Below, one piece after another: positions 24,014-33,134 of a stretch of DNA of 64,000 nucleotides (positions are counted from its first letter, which is position 1; the number at the start of each line of letters is the position of its first letter). The DNA is taken from contig BOKF01000003.1 in assembly GCA_016860845.1 (NCBI GenBank), positions 124,001-188,000 on the forward strand, in the 5' to 3' direction. The position numbers and the translations under genes are program-made. The notes under the pieces are model-generated. The model did not search any database, had not been told where the DNA came from, and was given only the letters and a program-made list of their open reading frames with translations. Source of the DNA: Chloroflexota bacterium (GTDB lineage Bacteria; Chloroflexota; Anaerolineae; 4572-78; J111).

Positions 24014-24103
24014 GGGGGAAATCGCGTCCGGTCGAAATTCTCCTCACGTCGGTTTGAGGGGTTATCAGGGGCCAAAGCCGTAAAATGCCGGGATACGATA
24101 AAT

Positions 24104-24131
24104 TTGACAACCTCTTGTTCTCTGCTATACT
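24104..24131 (+). promoter_or_regulatory. Promoter of the cobalamin operon
   Basis: TTGACA (24104-24109), a 16 bp spacer and TATACT (24126-24131) lie directly upstream of the cobalamin riboswitch. Confidence 0.75.
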
Positions 24132-24152
24132 CCGGCCCAAACAATCATAGAG

Positions 24153-24352
24153 AAGCCAGTGAAGGTGCGCCAGCCGCCCGGATGCGCGGCGCACAATGGG
24201 GGAAGACCGGTGCAAGTCCGGCGCTGTCCCGCAACGGTAACATTGGATTTTAGATTTTAGATTTTAGATTTTGGATTTCGGTCTACCATCCAAAATCGTC
24301 AATCCAAAATCCAAAATCGGTGAAGCCCGAATACCCGCTTTCACTGGGGCTT
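24153..24352 (+). promoter_or_regulatory. Cobalamin (B12) riboswitch with internal repeat insertion
   Basis: The conserved core is clear: a GGTGC...GCGCC-like 5' stem, then ACCGGTGCAAGTCCGGCGCT and the B12 box GTCCCGCAACGGTAA (about 24207-24240). After a gap comes the 3' conserved GGTGAAGCCCGAATACCCGC. The gap (24243-24318) is filled by an AT-rich GGATTTTAGATTTT inverted repeat instead of a short variable stem. Two terminator-like hairpins and then btuF-like, permease and ATPase genes follow, so B12 binding probably represses the importer. Confidence 0.92.
24243..24318. repeat. GGATTTTAGATTTT inverted repeat inside the riboswitch
   Basis: Four tandem GATTTTAG-like units face three reverse copies (CCAAAATC), giving a ~30 bp imperfect hairpin. 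It replaces the variable arm between the B12 box and the 3' riboswitch core. Its AT-rich composition differs sharply from the flanks, suggesting insertion or expansion of a dispersed repeat. Confidence 0.75.
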
Positions 24353-24404
24353 GTGTTCCACCTTCGTGGAGAAAGGGGGCCAAGGCAGTGGATGTTGTGC
24401 GTGG

Positions 24405-24426
24405 CCCGCCTTTGGCGGGTTTTTTA
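24405..24426 (+). terminator. Intrinsic terminator after riboswitch
   Basis: CCCGCC-TTT-GGCGGG followed by seven Ts. It is a probable expression platform hairpin for the cobalamin riboswitch. Confidence 0.75.
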
Positions 24427-24435
24427 TTGACACTC

Positions 24436-24469
24436 AGGCGACCTTTCAACCAAAGGTCGCCTTTTGTTT
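24436..24469 (+). terminator. Second tandem intrinsic terminator
   Basis: GGCGACCTTT-CAACC-AAAGGTCGCC followed by TTTTGTTT. It lies 10 bp after the first terminator and before the btuF-like gene, giving a tandem transcription block. Confidence 0.75.
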
Positions 24470-24509
24470 AGGTTGAATAGGCTCACCACTGAAAAATCAA
24501 GAGAGGGTT

Positions 24510-25619
24510 ATGATGAAGCAACTAAAAATCAACTTGCTGATGATCCTATTAGCTACCATTCTGGCCGCTTGTGGCGGCGCGGTCGCCTCCGAAAGCGGCA
24601 ATCCGGCGGCGACTAAACAAGCGGTTGGTCAAGCTGAGAATGTGAGCAAAGAAACGCCTCAGACAGAGGGAGTGGAGGTCACTGACGCCACAGATACCCA
24701 AACTGCCGATAAGGCCACCGCAGAGGGTTTCCCCGTCACTGTTGACGTGTGCGGCGAGCCGGTCACCTTTGAGGCCCCACCCCAGCGAGCCGTGACCAAT
24801 GATGTTAACATCACCGAGATTTTTCTGGATGTGGGCTTGAAAGATAAGTTGATCGGCTATAGTGGCGTCTCCGATACCCGCGAAATTGCCCCCGAATACC
24901 GGGAGATGCTGAAAGATATTCCTCTGCTTTCGGACAAGTATATTGACCTTGAGGCGCTGGTTGGCGCTGAGCCGGACTTCTTCTTTGCCGGGTGGAACTA
25001 CGGCTTCTCTGAGGAGAAAGGCATGACCCCGGAGAGCCTGGCCAGGTATGGCATCAACTCCTACGTCTTGACCGAGTCTTGCGTTCGGATTAAGCCGCGC
25101 GAGCAGGTTAGCCTGGAAGATACCTTCACCGACATGCTCAATATCGGCCAGATTTTTGGCGTCGAGGCGCTGGCTCGAGCGAAGGTCGAGCAGTATCGCG
25201 CGGAATTGGCCGAAATCAAAGCCGCCATTGGCCAAGAGGATAAGCCTATCCGCGTGTTTGTATACGATAGCGGGGAAGAGTCGCCGTTTACGGCCGGCAA
25301 ATTTGCTATGCCCAACGCCATGATTGAGGCCGCAGGCGGGGTTAACATCTTTAACGATGTTGACACCAGTTGGACGACCGTTAACTGGGAAGATGTGGTC
25401 AACCGCAACCCCGAATACATCGTCATTGTAGACTACGGTGAGCCCGATGCCCCAGGCAAGATTAACTTCCTGAAAAGCAAGCCCCAACTGGCCGATGTCG
25501 AAGCCACCAAAAACAACAAGTTTGTCGTCCTGACCTATGCCGAAGCCACCCCTGGCCCGCGCAACGTGGCTCGCACCCGCACCCTGGCCGAGGCGTTTTA
25601 TCCGGAAAAGTTTGAGTAG
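24510..25619 (+). CDS. btuF: BtuF/FepB-like ABC substrate-binding lipoprotein
   Basis: This 369-residue lipoprotein (lipobox LAAC near residue 21, Ser/Thr/Glu-rich linker to about 70) has a class III periplasmic-binding fold. Landmarks include RAVTNDVNITEIFLDVGLKDKLIGYSG and ...NPEYIVIVDYGEP. The cluster transports B12 or Fe(III)-siderophores in other bacteria; the upstream cobalamin riboswitch argues for cobalamin or cobinamide. The symbol follows that inference. Permease and ATPase genes follow directly. ATG 24510 and ATG 24513 are adjacent alternatives. Confidence 0.85.
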   Translation: MMKQLKINLLMILLATILAACGGAVASESGNPAATKQAVGQAENVSKETPQTEGVEVTDATDTQTADKATAEGFPVTVDVCGEPVTFEAPPQRAVTNDVNITEIFLDVGLKDKLIGYSGVSDTREIAPEYREMLKDIPLLSDKYIDLEALVGAEPDFFFAGWNYGFSEEKGMTPESLARYGINSYVLTESCVRIKPREQVSLEDTFTDMLNIGQIFGVEALARAKVEQYRAELAEIKAAIGQEDKPIRVFVYDSGEESPFTAGKFAMPNAMIEAAGGVNIFNDVDTSWTTVNWEDVVNRNPEYIVIVDYGEPDAPGKINFLKSKPQLADVEATKNNKFVVLTYAEATPGPRNVARTRTLAEAFYPEKFE

Positions 25620-25691
25620 GTTATCATCAATAGAGCCACGAAGCACTTGATGTTTCTTTGTGACTCACCTCGATCCTGGCCGGTAGAATAT

Positions 25692-26795
25692 ATGGGGGGT
25701 AGGTTGGTATCCAGCCTTAGTCACATTCAATTTGGTAACCAAACGCAACGTCGTGCCGAGCAACGACGCTTCTGGTTATTGCTGGCGACGCTGGTCGGTC
25801 TGCTGTTTATCTCGATCACCCTGGCGGTTGTCATCGGCCCGGTACCCATCCCTGCCGGGCAGGTGTGGCGGATCGCTCTATCGGAAGTTATTAGTGGGAT
25901 AGCAGGCGACTGGACGCAGGCCCAATACAACATTGTCTGGCTGATCCGCTTGCCCCGGGTCCTGTTGGCTATGTTTGTCGGGGCAGGATTGGCCGTAGTC
26001 GGCGTGACCATGCAGGCGATGGTGCGTAATCTCCTGGCCGACCCGTACCTTCTGGGTATCTCGTCCGGGGCGTCGGTGGGAGCGGTAATGGTGCTGGCTT
26101 TGGGCGCATTTGCCTTTGCCGGGGTGTACGCCATCTCTTTCGGCGCGTTTATCGGCTCACTGTTGACCTTTGTCATTGTGTTTATACTGGCTCAGAGCCA
26201 CGGTCAGCTCGGTCCTACGCGGCTGGTGTTATCCGGGCTGGCCGTCTCTTACTTCTTTTCTGGCCTGACCAGTTTCATCACCCTGACCTCCCCTGAAAGG
26301 GAGCTGGCCCGCTCGGTGCTGGCCTGGCTGCTAGGCAGTTTGGCCGGAGCCGAGTGGGTTGACCTGGGCCTGCCAGCCGCTGTGCTGGCCCTGGGCATGC
26401 TCTACCTGGCGTCGCAAGCCCGCGCGCTCAATGCCCTCATCGTGGGCGAGGAAACGGCGGCTACGCTGGGCGTGGATACCACTCGCTTCCGCCGCCAGCT
26501 TTTTCTGATAGTTTCGCTGCTGACAGGCACGATGGTGGCGGTTAGCGGGGCGATTGGCTTTGTCGGCCTGATGATGCCCCACCTCGTCCGGCTGATGGTC
26601 GGCGCCGACCACCGGCGGGTGCTGCCGGTGTCGGTCTTTGTCGGCAGCATCTTCTTGATTTGGGTAGACGTGGTTGCCCGCACCGCCTTTGCCCCGGTCG
26701 AACTGCCGGTGGGGGTCATCACCTCGTTGCTGGGCGGGCCGTTTTTCCTGTGGTTGCTGCGGGGCCAACTTAAAAACAAAGGGGGCCAGCGATGA
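25692..26795 (+). CDS. btuC: FecCD/BtuC-type ABC transporter permease
   Basis: This ~367-residue permease has about ten helices and the FecCD signature: RLPRVLLAMFVGAGLAVVGV near the start, NLLADPYLLGISSGASVGA in the middle and the loop GAIGFVGLMMPHLVRLMVG that contacts the ATPase. It moves cobalamin-type substrates from BtuF into the cell. The start is uncertain. Options are ATG 25647, ATG 25692 or TTG 25704, which has a GGGGGG-rich ribosome binding site. The stop overlaps the ATPase start (ATGA). Confidence 0.88.
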   Translation: MGGRLVSSLSHIQFGNQTQRRAEQRRFWLLLATLVGLLFISITLAVVIGPVPIPAGQVWRIALSEVISGIAGDWTQAQYNIVWLIRLPRVLLAMFVGAGLAVVGVTMQAMVRNLLADPYLLGISSGASVGAVMVLALGAFAFAGVYAISFGAFIGSLLTFVIVFILAQSHGQLGPTRLVLSGLAVSYFFSGLTSFITLTSPERELARSVLAWLLGSLAGAEWVDLGLPAAVLALGMLYLASQARALNALIVGEETAATLGVDTTRFRRQLFLIVSLLTGTMVAVSGAIGFVGLMMPHLVRLMVGADHRRVLPVSVFVGSIFLIWVDVVARTAFAPVELPVGVITSLLGGPFFLWLLRGQLKNKGGQR

Positions 26796-27595
26796 AACTT
26801 CGGGTTGACGCGGTCACCTGGTCGGTTGAGGCCAGAAAAATTGTGGATGAGGTTACGCTTCAAGTGAAGCCGGGCGAGTTTGTGGGTCTGCTTGGTCCCA
26901 ACGGCAGCGGCAAGTCGAGTTTGCTGCGGACCATTTACCGCATCCTCAAGCCCGAGGCCGGGCTCATTCACCTGGACGAGACCGATGTCTGGTGGCTATC
27001 GGCCCGTGAGGCGGCCCGGCGCATGGCCGTGGTGATGCAGGAACAGAGCGGCGACTTTGATTTTTCGGTGCAAGAAATGGTGCTCATGGGCCGCTATCCC
27101 CACAAAACCATGTTTGATCGGGATAGCGAGGAAGATTTTCGGTTGGTAGATGAGGCCCTGGCGCGGGTAGGGCTGTGCGATTTGGCCCGACGTTCGTTTC
27201 TGACCCTCTCCGGTGGTGAAAAACAGCGGGTGCTGATAGCCCGCGCCCTGGCGCAGCAGGCCAAATTCCTCGTTTTAGATGAGCCGACCAATCATCTCGA
27301 CATCTACTACCAACTGGAGATCCTGGAACTTGTAAAGAGTCTTGGCGTAACCACCCTGGCTGCCCTCCACGACCTTAACCTGGCCGCTTTTTACTGTGAC
27401 CGCCTCTATGTGCTGCGTGCGGGGGCAGTTGCAGCTTCCGGAACACCCATAGAAGTGCTACAGCCTGATCTTATTCGCGCTGTTTACGGCGTCTGGTCAG
27501 AAGTGCGAATTCACCCGGCAACGGGCAAACCTTACCTTACTGTTTTCCCAAAGAGCGTTGGGGCGCTCATTCATCAGCGTGAAAAACATCCATGA
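26792..27595 (+). CDS. btuD: FecE/BtuD-type ABC transporter ATPase
   Basis: This 267-residue ATPase powers the cobalamin-type importer. The Walker A is GPNGSGKSS, the signature LSGGEKQRV, the Walker B LVLDEPTNHLD and the switch His is in AALHDLNLA. The Q-loop contains VVMQEQSGD. It overlaps btuC by 4 bp. Assignment to cobalamin rather than siderophore rests on the riboswitch at the head of the operon. Confidence 0.9.
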   Translation: MKLRVDAVTWSVEARKIVDEVTLQVKPGEFVGLLGPNGSGKSSLLRTIYRILKPEAGLIHLDETDVWWLSAREAARRMAVVMQEQSGDFDFSVQEMVLMGRYPHKTMFDRDSEEDFRLVDEALARVGLCDLARRSFLTLSGGEKQRVLIARALAQQAKFLVLDEPTNHLDIYYQLEILELVKSLGVTTLAALHDLNLAAFYCDRLYVLRAGAVAASGTPIEVLQPDLIRAVYGVWSEVRIHPATGKPYLTVFPKSVGALIHQREKHP

Positions 27596-27676
27596 TCTGG
27601 ACGGATCACTCCTGGGAAGCGGATGCTCCTCGCTACGATATTTGTCCGCTCCCTAGCGTATGTCCAGGGGTGCGTA

Positions 27677-30169
27677 TCACCTGTGCTTGGCGGCCAGCAT
27701 GCGCCTGGGTAGGAGCCGGCCAGCAAACGAGTTGGTCAGCACCACACTCACGCTGACGGCCATCGCCAGCATGGCCCAGACCGGGTAGACTACCCCAGTG
27801 ATCGCCGCCAGGACACCGATGCCGTTGAAGCTGAGCGCCAAGCCCACATTGGTAGCCGTCAATTGGTAGCTCCGTCGGGCGAGTTCGCGAGCCTCAATTA
27901 GGGTACTGAGATGGTTGCTGACCAAGACCACATCCGCCGCATCTATCGCTATGTCGGTCCCAGCCCCGATGGCAAGCCCCACATCAGCCTGCATCAGCGC
28001 TGGGGCGTCATTGATGCCATCGCCAACCATCGCCACCCGTGCCCCTTGCGCCTGAAGGCGACGGATCTCCTCCGCCTTGGCCCCGGGCAGCACCTCGGCC
28101 TCCACCCGCTCGATCCCGACGGCTTCAGCCACGGCTCGGGCGGTCCGCCAGTTGTCGCCCGTTAGCAGCACCACGCCCAGCCCTTGATTACGTAACTGGG
28201 CTACGGTCGCCGGCGCGTCGGACTTGATTGGGTCAGCCAAGGCCAGTAGTCCAGCCGCCTGCCCATCCACAGCCACCAGCACCGCTGTCTGCCCCTGCGC
28301 TTGTGTCTGCTCCAGTAAGGGTTGCAGAGCGGAGGTATCAATATGCTCCTCGGCCAAGAAGCGAGGGGTGCCTATCAGGACCCGATGTCCCTCAACGGTG
28401 GCTATCACCCCCCACCCCGGTCGAGCCTCAAAGTGCGCCGGCGTCGCCAAGGCGAGCGCTTGGGCCTGAGCCGCAGTGACAACGGCCTGGGCCAGGGGAT
28501 GCTCAGAGAGTATCTCCGCGCTGGCAGCCAGGCGCAACACCTCTTGGGTATCACCCCCCGGCGCCAGGCAGTTAACCAGGGTGGGCTTGCCTTCCGTCAG
28601 GGTTCCCGTCTTGTCGAAGACGATGGTATTGACATTTTTGAAGACCTGGAACGCTTCACCAGAGCGCATCAGGATCCCGCGTTCAGCCGCTTCACCGCTG
28701 GCCCGGACAATCGCCAACGGTGTCGCCATCCCCAGCGCGCAGGGATAGCCCATAATCAGAACACTCAAGGCGGCAAAGCTGGCCCGCAGCACATCCGGCT
28801 CCCCGATCCAGAGCCAGGAACCGGCGCTCCAGAGGAGCAGTCCCGCCGCACTGGCGGCAAAGACGGCGGGGACGTAAATGAGCAACACCTGGTCCACCAG
28901 CCGCAAAATGCCCGGCTTCATGGCTCGCGCTTCCGCCACGTAGCGCGCGACATGCCGCAGGAAGGTATCCTTGCCCACCGCCGTCACCCGCACCACCAGG
29001 CTGCCGGTCTGGTTCAACGAGCCACCAATGACCGGGTCGTCAGGGAGCTTATCCTTGGGGAGTGGCTCACCCGTCACCAAGCTTTCGTCAACGGCGGAGG
29101 CGCCTGCCACGGTTACCCCATCCACCGGGATCCGCTCACCGGGTCGAACCCGAACCAGGTCGTCGACCGCCAGGCGCTCCAGCGGTACTTCGACCTCATT
29201 CCCGTTCGCCTCGATCCGCCGAGCCGTCTGCGGCTCTAAGGCCAGCAGCCGGCGCACCGATTGGGAGGCCCGGACATGGACCATGACTGAAACGTAGCCA
29301 CCGATGAGGTGGAACGCCAGCACAAACACGGTCGCGCCAAAAAAGCCACCTGCCGGCGCCGCTGGAACCATCAAACCGACCAAGCCACCGAGCAGGCCAC
29401 CCAGGGCCGAGGCTGACACCAGCACATCTTGATTGAGAATGCCGCGGCGGATGGACTGCCAGCCATTGCGCGCGATAATGAACCGAGCCGGTCCCAACGC
29501 GGCATACAGCGCCAGTGCCCCCATCGTGACGGTTCCGAACAGACTTGGACCGGCTATCAGCGCGATGACCATCAAGACTGATGCAGCCAGGACGAGCCCA
29601 CCCGCCACGATGGCTTTGCGCCGGGCCATTTGCAGTTCGTGCTCTTCCTGGGCAAAAATCTCGGCCTGGTCTAGCGCGTGGACAGAATAGCCGAGGTCCT
29701 CCAGAGCCGCCTCGATTGTCGCCGCGCTCACGCGGGCCGGGTCATATTCGACGAGGGCTTCCTCATGGGCGATGCTGACCTGCACGGATTGGACCCCATC
29801 GAGGCGTCCGACCGCTTTGCGGATCGACTCGGTGCATAAGGAGCAGTGCATCCCGCCGACCTTCATTTGCAATTTTGCCGTCCCATTACTGGGAACAAGG
29901 CTATGATTGGACTTGGTGGTATTCAGGTAAGTTGGAGTACTGTCTTGATCTGAGACCTCATAGCCCAGCCGATCCAGGGCTTGATGGACCTGCTCCAGGT
30001 TTAGTATCTCCGGGTCAAAAGTCAGATTGATTTGTTGGGTTTTATGGCTGGCCTCGACGCTCTGAACACCGGGCAACTGACCCAGGACGAATTTCACTGA
30101 ATTCTCACAACCCCCACAGTGCATAGTCTGTTCACCCATTACTTTCAGGGTTTTAGTTTGAATAGTCAT
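27677..30169 (-). CDS. Copper-type P1B ATPase with two HMA domains and a YPC motif
   Basis: This ~830-residue heavy-metal P-type ATPase has two N-terminal HMA domains (TMHCGGC near residue 16 and GMHCSLC near 105) and about eight helices. The phosphorylation motif DKTGTLT lies near 517, the HP motif reads SEHPLA, and GDGINDAP lies near 713. The transmembrane metal site reads [11 protein letters not shown] near 474, where Cu(I)-ATPases have CPC. The first Cys is replaced by Tyr, which may change selectivity. RBS spacing (AAGGAGA) favours the third of three ATGs (30169). Export of Cu(I) or a related soft metal is likely. Confidence 0.9.
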   Translation of the reverse strand: MTIQTKTLKVMGEQTMHCGGCENSVKFVLGQLPGVQSVEASHKTQQINLTFDPEILNLEQVHQALDRLGYEVSDQDSTPTYLNTTKSNHSLVPSNGTAKLQMKVGGMHCSLCTESIRKAVGRLDGVQSVQVSIAHEEALVEYDPARVSAATIEAALEDLGYSVHALDQAEIFAQEEHELQMARRKAIVAGGLVLAASVLMVIALIAGPSLFGTVTMGALALYAALGPARFIIARNGWQSIRRGILNQDVLVSASALGGLLGGLVGLMVPAAPAGGFFGATVFVLAFHLIGGYVSVMVHVRASQSVRRLLALEPQTARRIEANGNEVEVPLERLAVDDLVRVRPGERIPVDGVTVAGASAVDESLVTGEPLPKDKLPDDPVIGGSLNQTGSLVVRVTAVGKDTFLRHVARYVAEARAMKPGILRLVDQVLLIYVPAVFAASAAGLLLWSAGSWLWIGEPDVLRASFAALSVLIMGYPCALGMATPLAIVRASGEAAERGILMRSGEAFQVFKNVNTIVFDKTGTLTEGKPTLVNCLAPGGDTQEVLRLAASAEILSEHPLAQAVVTAAQAQALALATPAHFEARPGWGVIATVEGHRVLIGTPRFLAEEHIDTSALQPLLEQTQAQGQTAVLVAVDGQAAGLLALADPIKSDAPATVAQLRNQGLGVVLLTGDNWRTARAVAEAVGIERVEAEVLPGAKAEEIRRLQAQGARVAMVGDGINDAPALMQADVGLAIGAGTDIAIDAADVVLVSNHLSTLIEARELARRSYQLTATNVGLALSFNGIGVLAAITGVVYPVWAMLAMAVSVSVVLTNSFAGRLLPRRMLAAKHR

Positions 30170-30321
30170 CATCATATCTCCTTGAACTACTAATTGGATA
30201 CGTTACAAACAACCATAGGATACCTGATCTCGACCGTAAGTTCGACGAAACAGTTCCCAGAAGCAATGTGAACTTTTTCTCACTTCGGGATTGACCGGCA
30301 AGGGTAGCCTGAGTATTCCAT

Positions 30322-31011
30322 TCAATACACGCGTCTTGCCAGCCCCGCTCGATCCAGAATGGTAATCTTGCCTCTCCCCAGCTTGATCAACCCCTGCTCC
30401 TGGAAAGCGCCCAGGGCCTTGCTGACGCTACGGCGGGTGGCCCCTACCAGCGTCGCCAGTTCCTCTTGTGTCAGCCCCATCTCGATCCCCGTCCCCCCTA
30501 CCTCCCCGCCAGAACGAGCCGCCAGCTCCAGGAGCCGGCTGGCCACCCGGCCGTAGACGTCCAGGAAAGCCAGGCTCTCGGTATACTCGGTGGCAGCGCG
30601 CAGCCGGGTGCTCAGCATTTCCATGATGGCGAAGGCGATGCCGGGTGAAGCTGCCACACACCGTCGCAGATCCTCGCGGTCAAGAGTAAGGGCCACAGTG
30701 TCCTCCATAGTTATGGCGCTGGCGCAGCGAGGCAGACCATCCAGAATGCACAGCTCACCGACCACATCCCCGGCTCCATAGACGTTCATGGAAAGCTCTT
30801 CTCCCGTTTCGCTTGGGATAAACACCCGCACCCGCCCTGACTCGATGAGGTACAGGGTTTGCGCCGGACTGCCTTTGTCGAAGAGGATCGTATTTTTGGA
30901 GTAGGTCCGCCGATGTAAGTGGTCGGCCAGAATCGCCAGGTCGCCTTCCGAGAGCCTGAAGAAGAATGGTATCCGCTTGAGCAGGGTCTCTTTCGACATG
31001 CTTAAGCCCAT
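30322..31011 (-). CDS. Crp/Fnr-family transcription regulator
   Basis: This 229-residue regulator has an N-terminal cyclic-nucleotide-binding-type beta-roll (about 15-125) with VYGAGDVVGELCILDG. A long dimer helix follows, then a C-terminal winged helix (TQEELATLVGATRRSVSKAL). No N-terminal Fe-S Cys cluster is visible, so it is more CRP-like than FNR-like. It lies downstream of an HMA/CcdA operon and upstream of the P-ATPase, all on the minus strand, and may control redox or metal genes. ATG 31011 or ATG 30999 could be the start. Confidence 0.88.
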   Translation of the reverse strand: MGLSMSKETLLKRIPFFFRLSEGDLAILADHLHRRTYSKNTILFDKGSPAQTLYLIESGRVRVFIPSETGEELSMNVYGAGDVVGELCILDGLPRCASAITMEDTVALTLDREDLRRCVAASPGIAFAIMEMLSTRLRAATEYTESLAFLDVYGRVASRLLELAARSGGEVGGTGIEMGLTQEELATLVGATRRSVSKALGAFQEQGLIKLGRGKITILDRAGLARRVY

Positions 31012-31120
31012 AGAGATTTTCTCACTTCAAAATCCAACCGGCTGACAGCAGACAAGCGGCCAAAATCCATTTTCTCATCGCCTTCTCTCCTGAAGCGTGT
31101 CTCATTGCGTAAATGCTTCG

Positions 31121-31570
31121 TTAGGATGTTTGGGATTTGGTAGCTCGACCGGCTTTCCGCCACGCTATAACCCGCCAAGCTCCCATACCTGCCAGCACAA
31201 TCAGCCCACCGCCAACCAAGAAGGGCAGAGGATTGACCCTATTAGCCACTTCAACAGTTGTCTCTTCCAGACGAGGCAAACTGGCTCGATAGAAAGATTT
31301 AGTATTAATGGCCTCTACCATTTGAGTCGGGGTGACCCGGGCCGGATCGTAGCTGACCATGGCTAATCCTTTGACATAATCAGCTTTGGCCTCCACGACG
31401 CCATCCAGGCTTCCCAAGATGTTTTCCACGGCAGCGGCGCAGAAGGGACAGACCATCCCTTCGACAGGGAGGGTGATGGTTTCCAGGGTATCCTGGGCGT
31501 GAGCCGGGCCCACTGTCGCCCCTAGCAAATCTAAGGTCAACAGCCACATCCACCATTTGGTTCGCTGCAT
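31121..31570 (-). CDS. Secreted MerP-like HMA protein with C-terminal membrane anchor
   Basis: This ~149-residue protein has a cleavable-looking signal (ending PAHAQ), then an HMA domain with GMVCPFCAAAVE as the metal site, and a C-terminal membrane helix (about 110-130) with a basic tail. It presents a metal-binding domain outside the membrane. The CcdA-like gene lies immediately upstream in the same MerR-controlled transcript. TAGGAGG selects the second ATG (31570). MerP-like binding of a soft metal before import is the likely role. Confidence 0.82.
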   Translation of the reverse strand: MQRTKWWMWLLTLDLLGATVGPAHAQDTLETITLPVEGMVCPFCAAAVENILGSLDGVVEAKADYVKGLAMVSYDPARVTPTQMVEAINTKSFYRASLPRLEETTVEVANRVNPLPFLVGGGLIVLAGMGAWRVIAWRKAGRATKSQTS

Positions 31571-31579
31571 CATTTCCTC

Positions 31580-32281
31580 CTACGTTAAAGACAAAAGTGG
31601 GTTAGCAATATATTCAAGCCAACCGCCGACAAGGCTCATCACTTGTGGCGACAGTTCGGCCGCGCCGAACAGGATGAGCAATCCTCCGGCCACTAGATAG
31701 AAAGCCGTCTTGTACCGCCGACTGGCCTCTACCAGCCAACGATCAGCCCCTTCAGTCATCGTCACCAGTAACAGGGGCAGGCTCATGCTGACGCCGAAGA
31801 CGAATAGGGCGACCATGCCAAAGAGCCAGTCGCCCACCAGCATCGTCTGAGCCAGGAGAGCGAACACCAGAGGGCTAGTGCAGGCCGGGATGTCCAGCCC
31901 AAAGAGCGCACCCAAAGCCAGAGCATTGCCGTTGCCGGTCAGCGTAAAATCATTGGCCAGGCTCAGATAGGGCAAGGGCAGTTGTCGGAACCGGCTCAGG
32001 ATGAAAAGGGCGCCCAAGGCAATCAGGCCCCAGCTAATAAACTGTTGGTAGCCCCGTACGAAGTTCCCTACCGCTTGCCCCAACAGGCCAAAAGCCAGGC
32101 CGAGGACTGTGAGCAAGGCAGCCCGGGCCAGCGCAAACAGCAACCACTCCCACAGACGGTGGGGCTGGGGTTTGCCGGTTATGTAGCTCAGGAAAACGGC
32201 ATTGATCCCAAGTGCGCAGGGTGTGATCGCTCCGACCAAGCCGAAGACGAAGGGCACGACGAATAAACCGATCAAGGTCAT
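31580..32281 (-). CDS. CcdA/TauE-like membrane transporter
   Basis: This ~233-residue, six-helix protein has Cys in GAITPCALGINAV and in DIPACTSPLVFA, the two CcdA positions. The apparent earlier TTG start (32332) lies inside the promoter dyad and cannot be transcribed, so ATG 32281 with AGGAGG upstream is correct. It is the first gene of a MerR-dyad-controlled operon with the HMA protein. It may move a metal or electrons across the membrane. Confidence 0.82.
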   Translation of the reverse strand: MTLIGLFVVPFVFGLVGAITPCALGINAVFLSYITGKPQPHRLWEWLLFALARAALLTVLGLAFGLLGQAVGNFVRGYQQFISWGLIALGALFILSRFRQLPLPYLSLANDFTLTGNGNALALGALFGLDIPACTSPLVFALLAQTMLVGDWLFGMVALFVFGVSMSLPLLLVTMTEGADRWLVEASRRYKTAFYLVAGGLLILFGAAELSPQVMSLVGGWLEYIANPLLSLT

Positions 32282-32317
32282 CCCGATTCTTCCTCCTGGA
32301 CCAAGTTGCTCAAACTT

Positions 32318-32348
32318 AGTATACACCTTCAAGTTACTTGAAGGTCAA
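32318..32348 (-). promoter_or_regulatory. MerR-type promoter of the ccdA-like/HMA operon
   Basis: Minus strand: TTGACC (32348-32343), 19 bp spacer, TATACT (32323-32318). The spacer carries the perfect dyad ACCTTCAAGT-T-ACTTGAAGGT (32325-32345). It is identical, apart from the centre base, to the dyad in front of the MerR gene ending at 33587. Confidence 0.88.
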
Positions 32349-32364
32349 GCGGCAATCATAAAAT

Positions 32365-33084
32365 TCACGAGGGTACTAACCGGCGAAAGCCCTCGGCTAG
32401 CTTTACCCCGGCATTTGTCCCCAGCTCTGCGGCAATACCGTGAAAAAAAGGTTCGACACCCGGCAAGTGCCGGCCCTGACTTTCGTAAACGCGCACGGCA
32501 GCCATCTTTTGTGTCCACACCTGGCTGATGTCCACGAAGGTGTCAGGCTGCTGGCTCATGATGAAATAAAGTGTCTTCGGCTTGTGGGCTGATAGACCAG
32601 CCTGGTGATGTTCTGGATAAAAGAGGGTGCCCGGCGCGCAAACAAAAGCAGCCTCAAAGACGACCCGGCCAACGGTTAGATGGTCAGGGTAGATGGCGCA
32701 GGAGTCGTGCGAGCCGTCACCGGGAAAGGGGTCGTGAGTGATGATGGTTTGCGGGCGTTTCTGGCGGATGAGACGCACGATTTCGGCGCGCAACTCGCGG
32801 GCGATGTATTGCAGGTCACCATCGTCGTGACCTAAGAAAGTCAGGTCGGTCACACCCAGTTGCATGGCTGCTTCGTGTTGCTCTCTTTCACGCCGCGCTC
32901 CCAGTTCGTCCATCGTCATTTTTGGGTCGGCTGTGCCCCGGTTGCCACTGGTGCATAGGACGTAACTGACCTCAACGCCCGTTTGAACCAGCCGAGCCAC
33001 CATCCCCCCGGCGTGAATCTCCAGATCTTCGGGATGGGCAGCCACGCCTAAGACAGGGCCAGTGAATTGAGCCAAGTTGTCCAT
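32365..33084 (-). CDS. PIG-L/LmbE-family deacetylase
   Basis: This 239-residue zinc-dependent deacetylase-like protein belongs to the family that removes N-acetyl from GlcNAc-containing compounds (MshB, BshB). The N-terminal metal motif reads AAHPEDLEIHAGG (usual AHPDDxE) and the second reads IYPDHLTVGR (usual HPDHxxxG). Both show substitutions, so substrate or metal use may differ. It is downstream of a MerR regulator. In other bacteria BshB makes bacillithiol, a thiol that buffers metals; a link here is inference. GAGGG upstream supports ATG 33084. Confidence 0.82.
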   Translation of the reverse strand: MDNLAQFTGPVLGVAAHPEDLEIHAGGMVARLVQTGVEVSYVLCTSGNRGTADPKMTMDELGARREREQHEAAMQLGVTDLTFLGHDDGDLQYIARELRAEIVRLIRQKRPQTIITHDPFPGDGSHDSCAIYPDHLTVGRVVFEAAFVCAPGTLFYPEHHQAGLSAHKPKTLYFIMSQQPDTFVDISQVWTQKMAAVRVYESQGRHLPGVEPFFHGIAAELGTNAGVKLAEGFRRLVPS

Positions 33085-33134
33085 CGTTATTCCCTCGGTA
33101 TGAGTATATTGTCTAGCCAGGGGCTGATGCGCGC

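Noticed and set aside
24549..25646. Long minus-strand ORF opposite the btuF-like gene
   Set aside because: No recognisable motifs; antisense to a clear lipoprotein gene in a riboswitch operon.
28322..29239. Long plus-strand ORF opposite the P-type ATPase
   Set aside because: Low-complexity shadow of the ATPase coding strand.
32282..32332. TTG start at 32332 for the CcdA-like gene
   Set aside because: It lies inside the MerR dyad and upstream of the -10, so it would not be transcribed.
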